Source of the DNA: Aquimarina sp040786285 | GTDB lineage: Bacteria; Bacteroidota; Bacteroidia; Flavobacteriales; Flavobacteriaceae | NCBI RefSeq assembly: GCF_040786285.1 | Contig: NZ_JBFMKQ010000001.1 | Coordinates: 682,001 to 746,000 of the forward strand | Length of the DNA: 64,000 nucleotides | Reading direction: 5' to 3' | Shown here: in pieces, positions 26,416 to 35,022 of the stretch | Numbering within the stretch: the first letter of the stretch is position 1 | Layout: the number at the start of each line of letters is the position of its first letter | The notes under the pieces: generated by a model | What the model was told of the DNA's origin: nothing | Seen by the model: the letters and a program-made list of their open reading frames with translations, nothing else | Database searches by the model: none | Program-made: the position numbers and the translations under genes

Positions 26416-27345
26416 TTATTTTGAAAGCTTTCTTAATTTAAGATCAGCTTTTTTAATTCTTTTTGTTTCATTCTGGACTGTTTTACCGTTTTTAGAACTC
26501 TTGAATAATAAGTGTCCTCTTCCCTTAAACTGATATACTGTGCCAGATGTTGGATGGAATAATTCTATTTCACTGTCATTAATAACGGATAACTCAAAGA
26601 ATTCATTGTCCAAAAAGCTATAATCAAGTGTTAAAGTTTTCCTATAAAAATTATCTGCAATGTCATAGACCTCATAATGACCAACATAATCATAAATAAT
26701 ATCATCAATAGGAATTCCGTTTTGATCCTCAGAGCTATTAAAATTATCTCCAGAACCGTAGTACAGAAACTTCAAATAGTTTTCATTATCAAACTCATTT
26801 AGCACTCCATACTCACTGGTATATACTTTTTCCCATGTTTCATATTCCTGAAGAAAGTAATGAATATTGTCATAAAACACTCTGTCATAATCAAAAGTGC
26901 TTCTCTGATATCCAATCAAATAATAACTCGTGTTGGTAACTCCATCATACAATTCTATTTCATTACTAGAAAGTTGTGTTACTGCAAGTCTATATATCCC
27001 ATCAATATCATGATTGATATCTACTTCTGTTCGGTAGGTATCATAATAACCAACATCTAATCCAAAACCACTACCATTACTCCCCATTCCTACCAAATTA
27101 TTATTGGCATAAAACGCTCCATTTTTGAAAGAAACCGTGAACGCTTTTTGTAAAAAGGGAACCTCTCCACTTCCTTTTGTACGCTCGATATCTACATACC
27201 AGATTTCATACGTATTTAATACTTCATTTAATGTAACAACAGGTTCTTCGATATATACATCTTCTTCGATAACAACCTCTGCTACACAAGAGGTTAATAC
27301 GATTGAACCTAAAAAAATGATCGAAAGTAATTTTAAAGTCTTCAT
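26416..27345 (-). CDS. Lipoprotein of unknown function
   Basis: 309 residues when started at the ATG that gives a clean lipoprotein signal, with lipobox LTSC at 17-20 (the frame stays open 14 codons further, with no signal-like start). An acidic stretch follows (VIEEDVYIEEP). The body has repeated Tyr/Asp-rich beta-strands such as YDTYRTEVDINHDIDG and FYRKTLTLDYSFLDNEFFEL, like flavobacterial nuclear-stress or lipocalin-like lipoproteins. It ends with a basic tail (KRIKKADLKLRKLSK). It has its own terminator and no clear partner genes. The envelope location is firm; the function is unknown. Confidence 0.6.
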   Translation of the reverse strand: MKTLKLLSIIFLGSIVLTSCVAEVVIEEDVYIEEPVVTLNEVLNTYEIWYVDIERTKGSGEVPFLQKAFTVSFKNGAFYANNNLVGMGSNGSGFGLDVGYYDTYRTEVDINHDIDGIYRLAVTQLSSNEIELYDGVTNTSYYLIGYQRSTFDYDRVFYDNIHYFLQEYETWEKVYTSEYGVLNEFDNENYLKFLYYGSGDNFNSSEDQNGIPIDDIIYDYVGHYEVYDIADNFYRKTLTLDYSFLDNEFFELSVINDSEIELFHPTSGTVYQFKGRGHLLFKSSKNGKTVQNETKRIKKADLKLRKLSK

Positions 27346-27468
27346 AAGCTGTGTCTTTTCAATTTCAAATACCTGAAACCAAAACACGTGCCAAACTTAT
27401 AATAAACTGATTATCAGATTTTTATTTTGAGTCGGATTTTACTTATTTTTGAAGCCACAATCTTTTTT

Positions 27469-28464
27469 ATGGAAAAAAAACTAAAATTTGCAGTTCTGGG
27501 TGGAGGTAGTTGGGCTACAGCTATTGTAAAAATGCTTACCGAAAACCTTGATGAAGTGGGTTGGTATATGCGAAGTGTATATGCTCTTGAGCATCTAAAA
27601 AGGCAACAACACAATCCTAATTATCTAAGTTCGGTTGAGTTTAAGCTAGAACAACTAAAGCTTACTAATGATATTAATGAGGCAGTCGAGTATGCCGATT
27701 ATTTGATTTTTGCCATTCCTTCTGCTTTTTTGCACAGTGAACTAGAAAAACTTACGGCTTCATTACAAGATAAAGTAATTTTTTCGGCAATAAAAGGTAT
27801 TGTTCCCGAAACCGGCCTTATTGTAGGAGAGCATTTTCACGACGAATATAAGATTCCATTTAATAACATAGGTGTAATTACGGGGCCTTGCCATGCAGAA
27901 GAAGTTGCACTGGAACGTCTTTCTTATCTTACCATTGCTTCTAATGATGAAGAAAAAGCCAAAATTATGGCTGATCGTTTAAGCAGTTACTATATCAAAT
28001 GCAAAACCAGTGATGACATTATTGGTACCGAGTATGCAGCTGTTCTTAAGAACATATATTCTGTTGCTGCCGGTATTGCTCACGGTCTTGGATATGGTGA
28101 TAATTTCCAGAGTGTTTTAATGAGTAATGCCATTCGTGAAATGAAGCGTTTCATTAAAAAAGTGCATAAAATGAAACGAAACATTAATAACTCTGCCTAT
28201 TTAGGAGATTTATTGGTAACCGGATATTCTATTTTTTCCCGTAATCGAATGTTTGGTAATATGATCGGAAAAGGATATACCGTAAAAAGCGCCCAGATGG
28301 AAATGAACATGGTTGCCGAGGGATATTATGCCGCAAAAACTGCCTACGAACTTGATGCTACCACAACTACCAGAACACCAATTATAGATGCTGTGCATGA
28401 TGTTTTATATGAAAATAAAAACCCAAAAGAAGTATTTAAGAAACTAGCCGATAAGCTAGATTAA
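27469..28464 (+). CDS. gpsA: NAD(P)H-dependent glycerol-3-phosphate dehydrogenase
   Basis: 331 residues from the ATG at 27469; the frame is open upstream to a TTG at 27427, but the family begins at MEKKLKFAVLGGG. The NAD(P)-binding motif GGGSWATA is at residues 9-16. The substrate-binding lysine segment KNIYSVAAGIAHGLGYGDN is at about 190, and the conserved GLGDLLVTGYS equivalent is at about 245 (LGDLLVTGYS). The enzyme reduces dihydroxyacetone phosphate to sn-glycerol 3-phosphate for phospholipid synthesis in the cytoplasm. It is read divergently from the lipoprotein gene. A -7-like TATTTTTG at 27444 precedes it, without a well-placed -33 box. Confidence 0.93.
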   Translation: MEKKLKFAVLGGGSWATAIVKMLTENLDEVGWYMRSVYALEHLKRQQHNPNYLSSVEFKLEQLKLTNDINEAVEYADYLIFAIPSAFLHSELEKLTASLQDKVIFSAIKGIVPETGLIVGEHFHDEYKIPFNNIGVITGPCHAEEVALERLSYLTIASNDEEKAKIMADRLSSYYIKCKTSDDIIGTEYAAVLKNIYSVAAGIAHGLGYGDNFQSVLMSNAIREMKRFIKKVHKMKRNINNSAYLGDLLVTGYSIFSRNRMFGNMIGKGYTVKSAQMEMNMVAEGYYAAKTAYELDATTTTRTPIIDAVHDVLYENKNPKEVFKKLADKLD

Positions 28465-28503
28465 TTATCCTTATCTTCATAGCTCTTATTTTATATTAAT
28501 TCT

Positions 28504-28959
28504 ATGAAGCAACTTATCGAAACATTCTATACTGGTTTGAGTGAACTAAACCCTGATAAAATGGTATCGTGTTATCATGATGACATTGTTTTTGAAGATC
28601 CGGGGTTTGGAAAACTAAAAGGAGAACGAGCGAAAAGCATGTGGCGAATGCTTTGTAAAAATGCGACTAATTTTAAAGTCGAATTTTCACAAGTTGAAGC
28701 CAATGAGCATACCGGATCTGCACACTGGGAGGCCTGGTATAATTTTAGTAAAACAGGAAATTCTGTTCATAATATCATTGATGCCAAGTTTGAATTTAAA
28801 GATGGTAAAATCATAAAACATATTGATCATTTTAATCTACATCGATGGGCTTCTCAAGCCATGGGATGGAAAGGTAAGTTACTTGGTGGTACTGGGTTTT
28901 TTAAGAAAAAACTGATTCAACAAACCAACAGAATGCTCGATAAATTTATGGCTTCTTAA
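28504..28959 (+). CDS. SnoaL/NTF2-like fold protein
   Basis: 151 residues. It begins with the NTF2-like helix pattern (LIETFYTGLSELNPDKMVSCYHDDIVFEDP) and has the later strand IIDAKFEFKDGKIIKHIDHFN, typical of the nuclear transport factor 2/SnoaL superfamily. The C-terminal ~30 residues (LHRWASQAMGWKGKLLGGTGFFKKKLIQ) are characteristic of one flavobacterial sub-group. Possible roles are ligand binding or small-molecule isomerisation; none can be assigned. It starts 39 bp after gpsA and 17 bp before the sulfurtransferase gene, so it may share their transcript. Confidence 0.75.
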   Translation: MKQLIETFYTGLSELNPDKMVSCYHDDIVFEDPGFGKLKGERAKSMWRMLCKNATNFKVEFSQVEANEHTGSAHWEAWYNFSKTGNSVHNIIDAKFEFKDGKIIKHIDHFNLHRWASQAMGWKGKLLGGTGFFKKKLIQQTNRMLDKFMAS

Positions 28960-28976
28960 TTCTTTAAAGCTCATCG

Positions 28977-29828
28977 ATGAAACCATTAAAATTCACACAA
29001 CCTCTGGTCTCTGTATCATGGCTTTCAGAACATCTGGATCATCCGGATTTGATCGTTTTAGACGCCACAATTAAGAAAGTGACCTCAACTAAAGAAGCAA
29101 AAAGCGCTAACCTTCAGATAAAAAATGCTCGGTTTTTTGATATTAAAAAGGCATTTTCTGATACCACTACAGATATCCCAAATATGTTACCTACTCCTGA
29201 GGCTTTTTCTGAAGCCTGCAGAAATATAGGGATTAGCAATCACCATAAAATCGTAGTCTATGATCAATTAGGAATATACTCTAGTCCCAGAGTATGGTGG
29301 ATGTTTAAAACCATGGGGCATGAAAATATTGCTGTACTCGATGGTGGATTACCTGCCTGGAAAGGTGCTAATATGCCTTGTGAAACCATGGATAATAGCT
29401 CTAATCCAACAGAACGAGGGGATTTTAAAGCTATGTTTGATCAAGATCTTACTACAGATTCAAAATCTATCCTTGCAGAGATGAACAATAAAAACACTTT
29501 AATTCTCGATGCACGATCACCCGGAAGATTTACTGCTCAGGAACCCGAACCCAGAGCAAGTCTTAAAGGAGGGCATATTCCAAATTCTATGAATTTACAT
29601 TATACCAAAATAGTACGAGATGGTCATCTACTTCCGGTAGGTGAATTAAAAGAAGTTCTTGACGATTTTAATATTGAAAATAAAAAACTGATCTTTACCT
29701 GCGGATCCGGGATCACGGCATGTATTATTATGTTAGCGGCCAACCTGGCTGGATATGATAATGTATCAGTTTATGATGGTTCCTGGAGTGAATGGGGACA
29801 ACTAGATGGTGTGCCTATTGCATGTTAA
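28977..29828 (+). CDS. sseA: 3-mercaptopyruvate sulfurtransferase (tandem rhodanese)
   Basis: 283 residues in two rhodanese domains (about 10-130 inactive, 165-280 active). The catalytic loop is CGSGITAC at about 241-248, the mercaptopyruvate-type loop rather than the thiosulfate-type CRKGVTA. Supporting motifs are GGLPAWKGA at about 122, and RSPGRFTAQEPEPRASLKGGHIP at about 182, in shorter stretches. It moves sulfur from 3-mercaptopyruvate to a thiol acceptor or cyanide. The gene follows the SnoaL-like gene by 17 bp, and a palindromic repeat element follows 24 bp after the stop. Confidence 0.92.
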   Translation: MKPLKFTQPLVSVSWLSEHLDHPDLIVLDATIKKVTSTKEAKSANLQIKNARFFDIKKAFSDTTTDIPNMLPTPEAFSEACRNIGISNHHKIVVYDQLGIYSSPRVWWMFKTMGHENIAVLDGGLPAWKGANMPCETMDNSSNPTERGDFKAMFDQDLTTDSKSILAEMNNKNTLILDARSPGRFTAQEPEPRASLKGGHIPNSMNLHYTKIVRDGHLLPVGELKEVLDDFNIENKKLIFTCGSGITACIIMLAANLAGYDNVSVYDGSWSEWGQLDGVPIAC

Positions 29829-29852
29829 ATTGTTAAAAAAAATAGTAATAAG

Positions 29853-29936
29853 TCTCCTCTCCCTTGAGGGAGAGGATTAAGGTGAGGGTGTTTTTCCAAT
29901 TCCCCTCACCCTAGCCCTCTCCCCAAGGAGAGGGAA
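29853..29936. repeat. Long imperfect palindromic intergenic element
   Basis: The left arm (TCTCCTCTCCCTTGAGGGAG, then AGGATTAAGGTGAGGGTG) is inverted in the right arm (CCCCTCACCCTAGCCCTCTC, then CCCAAGGAGAGGGA). Each arm is itself a small hairpin of the kind CTCTCCCTT/GAGGGAGAG. This GC-rich element stands out from its AT-rich surroundings. It resembles the CCCTCACCCTAGCCCTCTCCC family of REP/ERIC-like palindromes seen in many bacteria. It fills the gap between the sulfurtransferase and GH3 genes. Confidence 0.75.
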
Positions 29937-29959
29937 TTTTAAAAAAATCTAGAACGTAC

Positions 29960-31084
29960 ATGTTATATTTTAAGTTTTTATCCCAACAAAAATTACCTTT
30001 AGCACTTATAGTATCTTTATTCCTCAGTCTATTTGTTCAAGCCCAAGACAAAAAATTCAGTCTAGATGATTTTTATACCGATAATCCTGCATTAGATCAT
30101 ACTGTAGACTCTATTTATAACAGCTTATCACAAAAACAGAGAATTGCCCAAATGATCATTAGCTGTACTGGGGAATTAGGGAAACCTGAGGCCGTCGTAA
30201 AAAAACTCGCAGAAGACGATATTATTGGTGGAGTTGTTTTTTTAAAGGGAAGTAAAAAAACGCATACCGAAACGATTGATGATCTCAATACGATTTCAGA
30301 AAAAAATAAAACACTACCGCTCATTTTTAGTATGGATGCAGAACCTAGTCTATTTGCCAGCAGAATTAAAGGGGCACAAGATGTAGGGAAAACGATTGAT
30401 ATTAAAACCACTGCTCAATCAGATGCGGTAGTCAATATCATTAACAAGGAACTCAAAGATATTGGTGTACATCATAATTTTGCACCTGTTCTGGATATTA
30501 GTCCCGGTAACGAAGCCATTAAATCTCGAAGCTATGGCAATAATAAAGACTCTGTAATCAATCTGGCAAATCGCTTTATAAAATGTACACAAGAAGGTGG
30601 GATTATTGCCACAGCTAAGCATTTTCCCGGCCATGGCTTGGTTAAAGGAGATACCCATAAACAAAGCGTATATATTGATGGTCCATTGCAAGAAGTTGAT
30701 AATTATAAACCCATTATTGCAGATGGTGTATTATCCATTATGATTGCTCATATTACTGTAGTGAATAATAATACATTCGGAACCAATGGGTTGCCTTCGA
30801 GCTGTTCAAGAAGAATTATTACCGATTTATTAAAAGACGGGATGTGTTTTGAGGGCATTATAGTTTCTGATGCTTTAAATATCATGAAAGCCGTTACCAT
30901 TTTGGATAATGCACCTCTACTTGCCTCCAAAGCCGGTTGTGATATGATCTTAATGCCAAAAGACGAAGAAGAAACCATGAAATCTATCCTGGTAGAAATT
31001 GAAACTGATAAAGATTATAACAAACAAGTTATCCAGTCGGTAAAAAAGATACTACGATTAAAGGTTTGTGCAGGAGTGATTTAA
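29960..31084 (+). CDS. Secreted glycoside hydrolase family 3 protein (NagZ-like, N-terminal domain only)
   Basis: 374 residues, with a signal peptide ending near LFVQAQ (about 29). The single GH3 catalytic domain has GGVVFLKGSKK at about 90, HHNFAPVLDISPG near 173, KSRSYGNN near 190, the KHFPGHG motif near 221 and the nucleophile segment GIIVSDALN near 300. This is the size and pattern of beta-N-acetylhexosaminidases (NagZ type), but the acid/base His of the SDDLSM loop is not clear. It probably cleaves terminal beta-linked sugars (cell-wall GlcNAc is likely) in the periplasm or outside. It is monocistronic or downstream of the palindromic element. Confidence 0.82.
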   Translation: MLYFKFLSQQKLPLALIVSLFLSLFVQAQDKKFSLDDFYTDNPALDHTVDSIYNSLSQKQRIAQMIISCTGELGKPEAVVKKLAEDDIIGGVVFLKGSKKTHTETIDDLNTISEKNKTLPLIFSMDAEPSLFASRIKGAQDVGKTIDIKTTAQSDAVVNIINKELKDIGVHHNFAPVLDISPGNEAIKSRSYGNNKDSVINLANRFIKCTQEGGIIATAKHFPGHGLVKGDTHKQSVYIDGPLQEVDNYKPIIADGVLSIMIAHITVVNNNTFGTNGLPSSCSRRIITDLLKDGMCFEGIIVSDALNIMKAVTILDNAPLLASKAGCDMILMPKDEEETMKSILVEIETDKDYNKQVIQSVKKILRLKVCAGVI

Positions 31085-31358
31085 TCCTACTTGCCCATAG
31101 TTAAGTCTAAGCATAGGTTCTTTATTAGTAATATTATACTATTACTGGCATATCTTCTTCTCTTAAACTAAATGCCGTACTGCATAGTATGGGTTTGAAG
31201 CAAAAAAAGGTGTATCCAGTGTAACCTTATATACACAGTTGTTGCATGCCATTACAATTTACATCCTGAACTAAAAACCATAATTCAACTTTTTTGCTGA
31301 TTTAAATCATTGTTTAGTGAAGTCTCTAAGAGTATTTTTATTAGAGATTCTATTAACG

Positions 31359-32465
31359 ATGAAAAGGCGAAAATTCATAACCATAGCTGGAATGGGAACT
31401 ATAGCTGTAGGCGGATTAACCTATTTTTTAAACGATAGTTACCAAAATCTGAAATATGAAGAGAGAATTATTGATACTTGGAGGCATTCTAGTAATTTAA
31501 ATAACTCTAATACTTCACTAATGTTTGAACTAGTTAGATATGCGACATTAGCAGCTAACAGCCATAATACACAACCCTGGCATTTCAAAATTGGTAATAA
31601 GAAAATTACTATCTCTCCCGATTTTACTAGACGGTGTTCAGCCGTAGATCCAGATGACCATCATCTTTATGCAAGCCTAGGGTGTGCTGCAGAAAATATT
31701 GTACATGCCGCTAGAGCATTTGGTTTAGAGGCTAATATTTCAATTCATAGTGGCTCAGATGAAGTAATTCAAATAGATTTTGAGCCTACTTCTTCAGACC
31801 AATCTAACTTATTCTTCGCTATTCCTAAAAGACAGTGTACAAGAGCCACCTATGATAGCACGAAAGCATCACCCGAACAACTCAAGGTATTAGAAGCTAT
31901 CGGACAAGAGACTGGCATCTCTAGTCAGATATTTACAAATAAAACCGATTTAGAGGCAATTCTTGAGTTTGTCGTAGAAGGAAATACAGATCAAATGCGA
32001 GATCAAGCTTTTGTAAAAGAGCTTAAGGATTGGTTACGATTTAATCCATATTCAGCCATGAAACATGGTGATGGGCTTTATACTGCTACTTCGGGGAATC
32101 CTACTTTTCCAAGTTTTGTTGGTAGACTATTTTTTGACTTAGCCTTTAAAGAAAAAACCGAAAATGATAAATACAGAGACCAGATAAGAAGTTCGGCGGG
32201 TGTCATCGCTTTTGTTTCTGAACAAGATGATATTGACCATTGGATAAAGGTAGGAAGGTGTTACCAACGCTTTGCATTACAAGCTACTGCATTAGGATTA
32301 AAACATTCGTTTGTTAATCAAGCTGTTGAAGTCCCAAAAGTACGGGATCAATTGGCAAATTACTTGAATATCGGAAATCGAAGAACCGATCTATTAATTC
32401 GGTTTGGATATGGAACAGAACTTCCGAAATCTCTTAGACGTCCTGTAAATCAGGTGATTATTTAG
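31359..32465 (+). CDS. Acg-family nitroreductase-like FMN protein with Tat-like signal
   Basis: 368 residues when started at MKRRKFITIAGMGTIAVGG, which looks like a Tat or signal-anchor leader; the frame stays open to a GTG at 31317. Nitroreductase-fold motifs follow, such as AANSHNTQPWHFKIG at about 77 and RCTRATYDSTKASPEQL at about 160. The length and layout fit the Acg/Rv2032 group of truncated, two-lobe FMN-binding nitroreductases. A hairpin, TCTCTAA (31323-31329)/TTAGAGA (31341-31347), lies just before the start and could affect expression. The catalytic role is unproven in this group; FMN storage or redox work in the envelope is an inference. Confidence 0.78.
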   Translation: MKRRKFITIAGMGTIAVGGLTYFLNDSYQNLKYEERIIDTWRHSSNLNNSNTSLMFELVRYATLAANSHNTQPWHFKIGNKKITISPDFTRRCSAVDPDDHHLYASLGCAAENIVHAARAFGLEANISIHSGSDEVIQIDFEPTSSDQSNLFFAIPKRQCTRATYDSTKASPEQLKVLEAIGQETGISSQIFTNKTDLEAILEFVVEGNTDQMRDQAFVKELKDWLRFNPYSAMKHGDGLYTATSGNPTFPSFVGRLFFDLAFKEKTENDKYRDQIRSSAGVIAFVSEQDDIDHWIKVGRCYQRFALQATALGLKHSFVNQAVEVPKVRDQLANYLNIGNRRTDLLIRFGYGTELPKSLRRPVNQVII

Positions 32466-32509
32466 TCCTGCGCCAACATGTAAGTGAATTGCAATTAGAA
32501 AAAGATCAC

Positions 32510-33013
32510 ATGAAAAAGATCACCAGGACACATGTAGTCCCAAAAAATTCAATCATATCAAAGGGTTTTAACAATTACCATTATTGTGATTCTTTTTCTG
32601 TAGTTACACAAACAAATGATAGCTTAGATAGCATAACAACTATCATTTTTCAAACACCTGAATGGGCTAACCTATTAATGGGTATAAGAAACACAATATT
32701 TAGTCTTTTTGGTTTAGACAAAGGTGGTTATAAGGATCGTAGACACATTGCGAATCATTATCCTGTAGGCTCTAGAGCAGTTTACTTTACTGTTATAGAC
32801 AGAAGTGATAATGAAATTATCACTGCAGAGAATGATAAACATTTAGATTTTAGGATTTCTGTATTTGAAAACGAAGAAGGACATAATAGAAGAATTCACC
32901 TAACGACCTTAGTAAAATACCATAATGCCTTAGGACGCTTCTATTTTTTTATTATAAGAGCGTTTCACAGAAGAATAGTTGTTGGTTTGTTGAAAAGGTT
33001 AATAAAGCTGTGA
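32510..33013 (+). CDS. DUF2867 family protein
   Basis: 167 residues from the ATG at 32510; a TTG 21 bases upstream is in frame but less likely. The DUF2867 pattern is visible: HYCDSFSV at about 28, WANLLMGIRNTIF at about 60, GLDKGG, then DKHLDFRISVF at about 117 and the strand RIHLTTLVKYHNALGRFYF near 138. Members are small cytoplasmic proteins, sometimes fused to oxidoreductases; the biochemical role is unknown. It follows the nitroreductase-like gene by 44 bp and so may share its transcript. The next 430 bp hold no clear gene. Confidence 0.75.
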   Translation: MKKITRTHVVPKNSIISKGFNNYHYCDSFSVVTQTNDSLDSITTIIFQTPEWANLLMGIRNTIFSLFGLDKGGYKDRRHIANHYPVGSRAVYFTVIDRSDNEIITAENDKHLDFRISVFENEEGHNRRIHLTTLVKYHNALGRFYFFIIRAFHRRIVVGLLKRLIKL

Positions 33014-33443
33014 ACGGTGTTCAATAAGGTATCCTATTAAAAGTACTAGTCCAGTTCTCTAAAGTTAATTAATATTTTCTTTTTTACTTAAACCACTTTT
33101 TTCTTTTAATATAACTTGCTCCGCATCCTATATATGATCAACTATTTGAAGAGTCGCTATGGGCATCTGTATGATTATAAATTATAATAGAACGGCTCAC
33201 TTGCTATTAATATGATTCTACCTAAGGGTAGACCACCTGCGTTATTTTGTAATATTGTTCTGGATCCGAAGACATACTAAAAGACTTACTGCTTTTTCAT
33301 CGATGCTATAAGTAATTGCAATGAAATTTCCTCGCCGAAAATTCACTTGAATTAATTAACTTCGTCCTACGTCGGAAAATTACAACTGATTTTCCGTAAC
33401 TAACCATACACAAACCGCTTTATGCCATCGAAAAATTAAAATT
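33014..33443. other. 430-bp gap with no clear gene; possible 5' decay of the Crp/Fnr gene
   Basis: No ORF with recognisable features was found. The most distinct structure is an 8-bp hairpin CGGAAAAT/ATTTTCCG at 33373-33396. A short frame at about 33211-33279 starts MILPKGRPPALFC, faintly like the first part of an IS5-type transposase, but it ends at once. The frame of the next gene is open back to 33390 with no ATG. This part of the gap may contain the decayed start of that regulator. Confidence 0.35.
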
Positions 33444-33914
33444 TTGAAAGAGTTATCAATAAAAAAAGGAGAGATATTGCAACGAAGTGGTGAACTAAAC
33501 ACAAAAGTTTACCATGTCAAATCTGGTTTACTAAGAAGTTATTCTATCGATAAAAATGGTAAAGAAAATATATTCATGTTTGCTCCAGAATCTTGGGTAA
33601 TAGCAGACAACTGTAACCCAGACTCACCTGCAGATCTATTTATAGACGCTTTAGAAGATTCAAAAGTAATTGTTCTACAAAAAGACATTGAAAGAGAAAG
33701 ACAGAATGTAGTTGCTTTTACAAAAAGATTAAACTCACTACAAAAACGAGTTTTAATGCTAATCAGTACAAATGCTATTGAACGTTACGAATATTTTGTT
33801 CAAACATATCCCGATATAACTCAGCGGGTACCTCAGCGAATGATCGCTTCATATATTGGTGTTAACCCTGAAACTTTGAGCGCTGCTAAATCAAAGCATC
33901 TACAAAAAGATTAG
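33444..33914 (+). CDS. Crp/Fnr-type regulator, N-terminally short (possible remnant or non-ATG start)
   Basis: About 156 residues from a TTG; no ATG exists between the upstream stop near 33387 and this point. The cNMP-binding beta-barrel starts abruptly at LSIKKGEILQRSGELNTKVYHVKSG, so the ~30-40 residues that normally precede it in family members are missing. The C-terminal region holds a weak winged-helix (PQRMIASYIGVNPETLSAAKSKHL). Members bind small molecules or act without ligand as global regulators. The gene is 79 bp ahead of an FMN reductase gene and could control this redox cluster if functional. It may instead be a 5'-truncated pseudogene. Confidence 0.55.
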   Translation: MKELSIKKGEILQRSGELNTKVYHVKSGLLRSYSIDKNGKENIFMFAPESWVIADNCNPDSPADLFIDALEDSKVIVLQKDIERERQNVVAFTKRLNSLQKRVLMLISTNAIERYEYFVQTYPDITQRVPQRMIASYIGVNPETLSAAKSKHLQKD

Positions 33915-33993
33915 CTTTTTTTATTTCTTATGAAATCATAATGCAAAGCATTTTTGTAAGCTAGACATTTGCTCTTAAACAAAATATAGAGTA

Positions 33994-34539
33994 ATGACTA
34001 AAAATGTTATTGCCTTTGGGGCTTCAAATAGCAAACAATCCATCAATAAGCAATTTGCTCAATTTGCAGCTAACAAATTAATAAATACAGAAGTAATTAT
34101 TCTTGATCTAAATGATTTTGAATTACCTATTTATTCAATTGATTTAGAAAAAAAATCAGGCATTCCCGACAATGCAATTAGATTTTCGAAATTCATCAAA
34201 GAATCCGATGCCATAATCATTTCACTAGCAGAGTATAATGGCCTTTATACCAGTGCATTTAAAAATTTATGGGACTGGATTTCAAGGATTGATGGCATGA
34301 ATATCTGGAGCGGCAAGCCTATGTTTCTTCTTTCTACCTCTCCTTCAAAAAAAGAAAGAAACTACGTGATGAAAGTTTCACTATACTTATTTCCAGCTTT
34401 TGGAGCTAATATCCTTGCGAGCTATGTCTTACCCTCATTCAATCATTATTTCAAAGACAATAAAATAATAGAAGAAAATCATGCTCGGAATTTTGAGTCA
34501 GAGTTACACAAATTTCAAGAACATATTAATCAAATATAA
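33994..34539 (+). CDS. NADPH-dependent FMN reductase family protein
   Basis: 181 residues, flavodoxin-like fold. The family start NVIAFGASNSKQSINKQFA holds the phosphate-binding loop for FMN (about 7-16). The segment DAIIISLAEYNGLYTSAFKNLWDW (about 72-95, here in short form AEYNG..SAFKN) is the conserved flavin ring contact. The protein likely reduces free flavin, quinone or azo compounds with NAD(P)H in the cytoplasm. It is followed 6 bp later by a membrane protein gene, so they form a small operon. A second, distant member lies at 42022. Confidence 0.88.
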   Translation: MTKNVIAFGASNSKQSINKQFAQFAANKLINTEVIILDLNDFELPIYSIDLEKKSGIPDNAIRFSKFIKESDAIIISLAEYNGLYTSAFKNLWDWISRIDGMNIWSGKPMFLLSTSPSKKERNYVMKVSLYLFPAFGANILASYVLPSFNHYFKDNKIIEENHARNFESELHKFQEHINQI

Positions 34540-34545
34540 TTTACT

Positions 34546-35004
34546 ATGAATTACAAGACTTTTTTTAAAATATCAACAGTATTATGGATCATTTGGGGTT
34601 TAGTACATATGTTTGCAGGTATCATGACCATCTATTTTATTACATCTGGTGATATAAGCGGAGCAATAGGTGGAATAGCGGATGCTGTTGACCCTGAGAC
34701 TCTGCAAATGACTTATCCCGATGCTGCGGGAGCAGTAATTGGCCAACACGGCTTTAATCTTCTTTGGGTAGGTACTGTAACGCTTATTTGCGCATTTTAT
34801 ATCTGGAAGGGTAATAAAAATGCCATCTTCCTGGCAGCTATTGCTGGTGGTTTAACTGATTTAGGATACTTCATTTTTCTAGATTTAGGAGGCTTTGTGC
34901 ATTTCGTTCCAGGAACGGTCATGACCTTGGTCTCTTCAGCAGCTATCATTTTGAGTTTTGTAGCGCATTTTAAAACTAAAAATTCAGTGGCTTCTAACCT
35001 GTAA
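34546..35004 (+). CDS. Small four-helix integral membrane protein
   Basis: 152 residues with about four transmembrane segments (about 10-32, 65-87, 90-112 and 118-143). It lacks cysteine clusters and no catalytic motif was recognised. A loop near residues 40-60 (GGIADAVDPETLQMTYPDAA) would lie outside the membrane. It starts 6 bp after the FMN reductase gene and is 18 bp ahead of the porin gene, so it probably belongs to that unit. The function is not known; DoxX-like respiratory or redox membrane proteins are a loose comparison. Confidence 0.7.
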   Translation: MNYKTFFKISTVLWIIWGLVHMFAGIMTIYFITSGDISGAIGGIADAVDPETLQMTYPDAAGAVIGQHGFNLLWVGTVTLICAFYIWKGNKNAIFLAAIAGGLTDLGYFIFLDLGGFVHFVPGTVMTLVSSAAIILSFVAHFKTKNSVASNL

Positions 35005-35022
35005 AAAAGGGTATTAATATGG

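Noticed and set aside
27425..27451. Full promoter for gpsA
   Set aside because: The -7 box TATTTTTG is good, but the TTTG ahead of it is only 14 bases away, too close for the normal spacing.
31127..31146. Hairpin AGTAATA/TATTACT after the GH3 gene as a terminator
   Set aside because: AT-only stem with no T tract after it.
33160..33300. Short frames such as MILPKGRPPALFC as an insertion sequence remnant
   Set aside because: Too short and with no matching downstream transposase segment or inverted ends.
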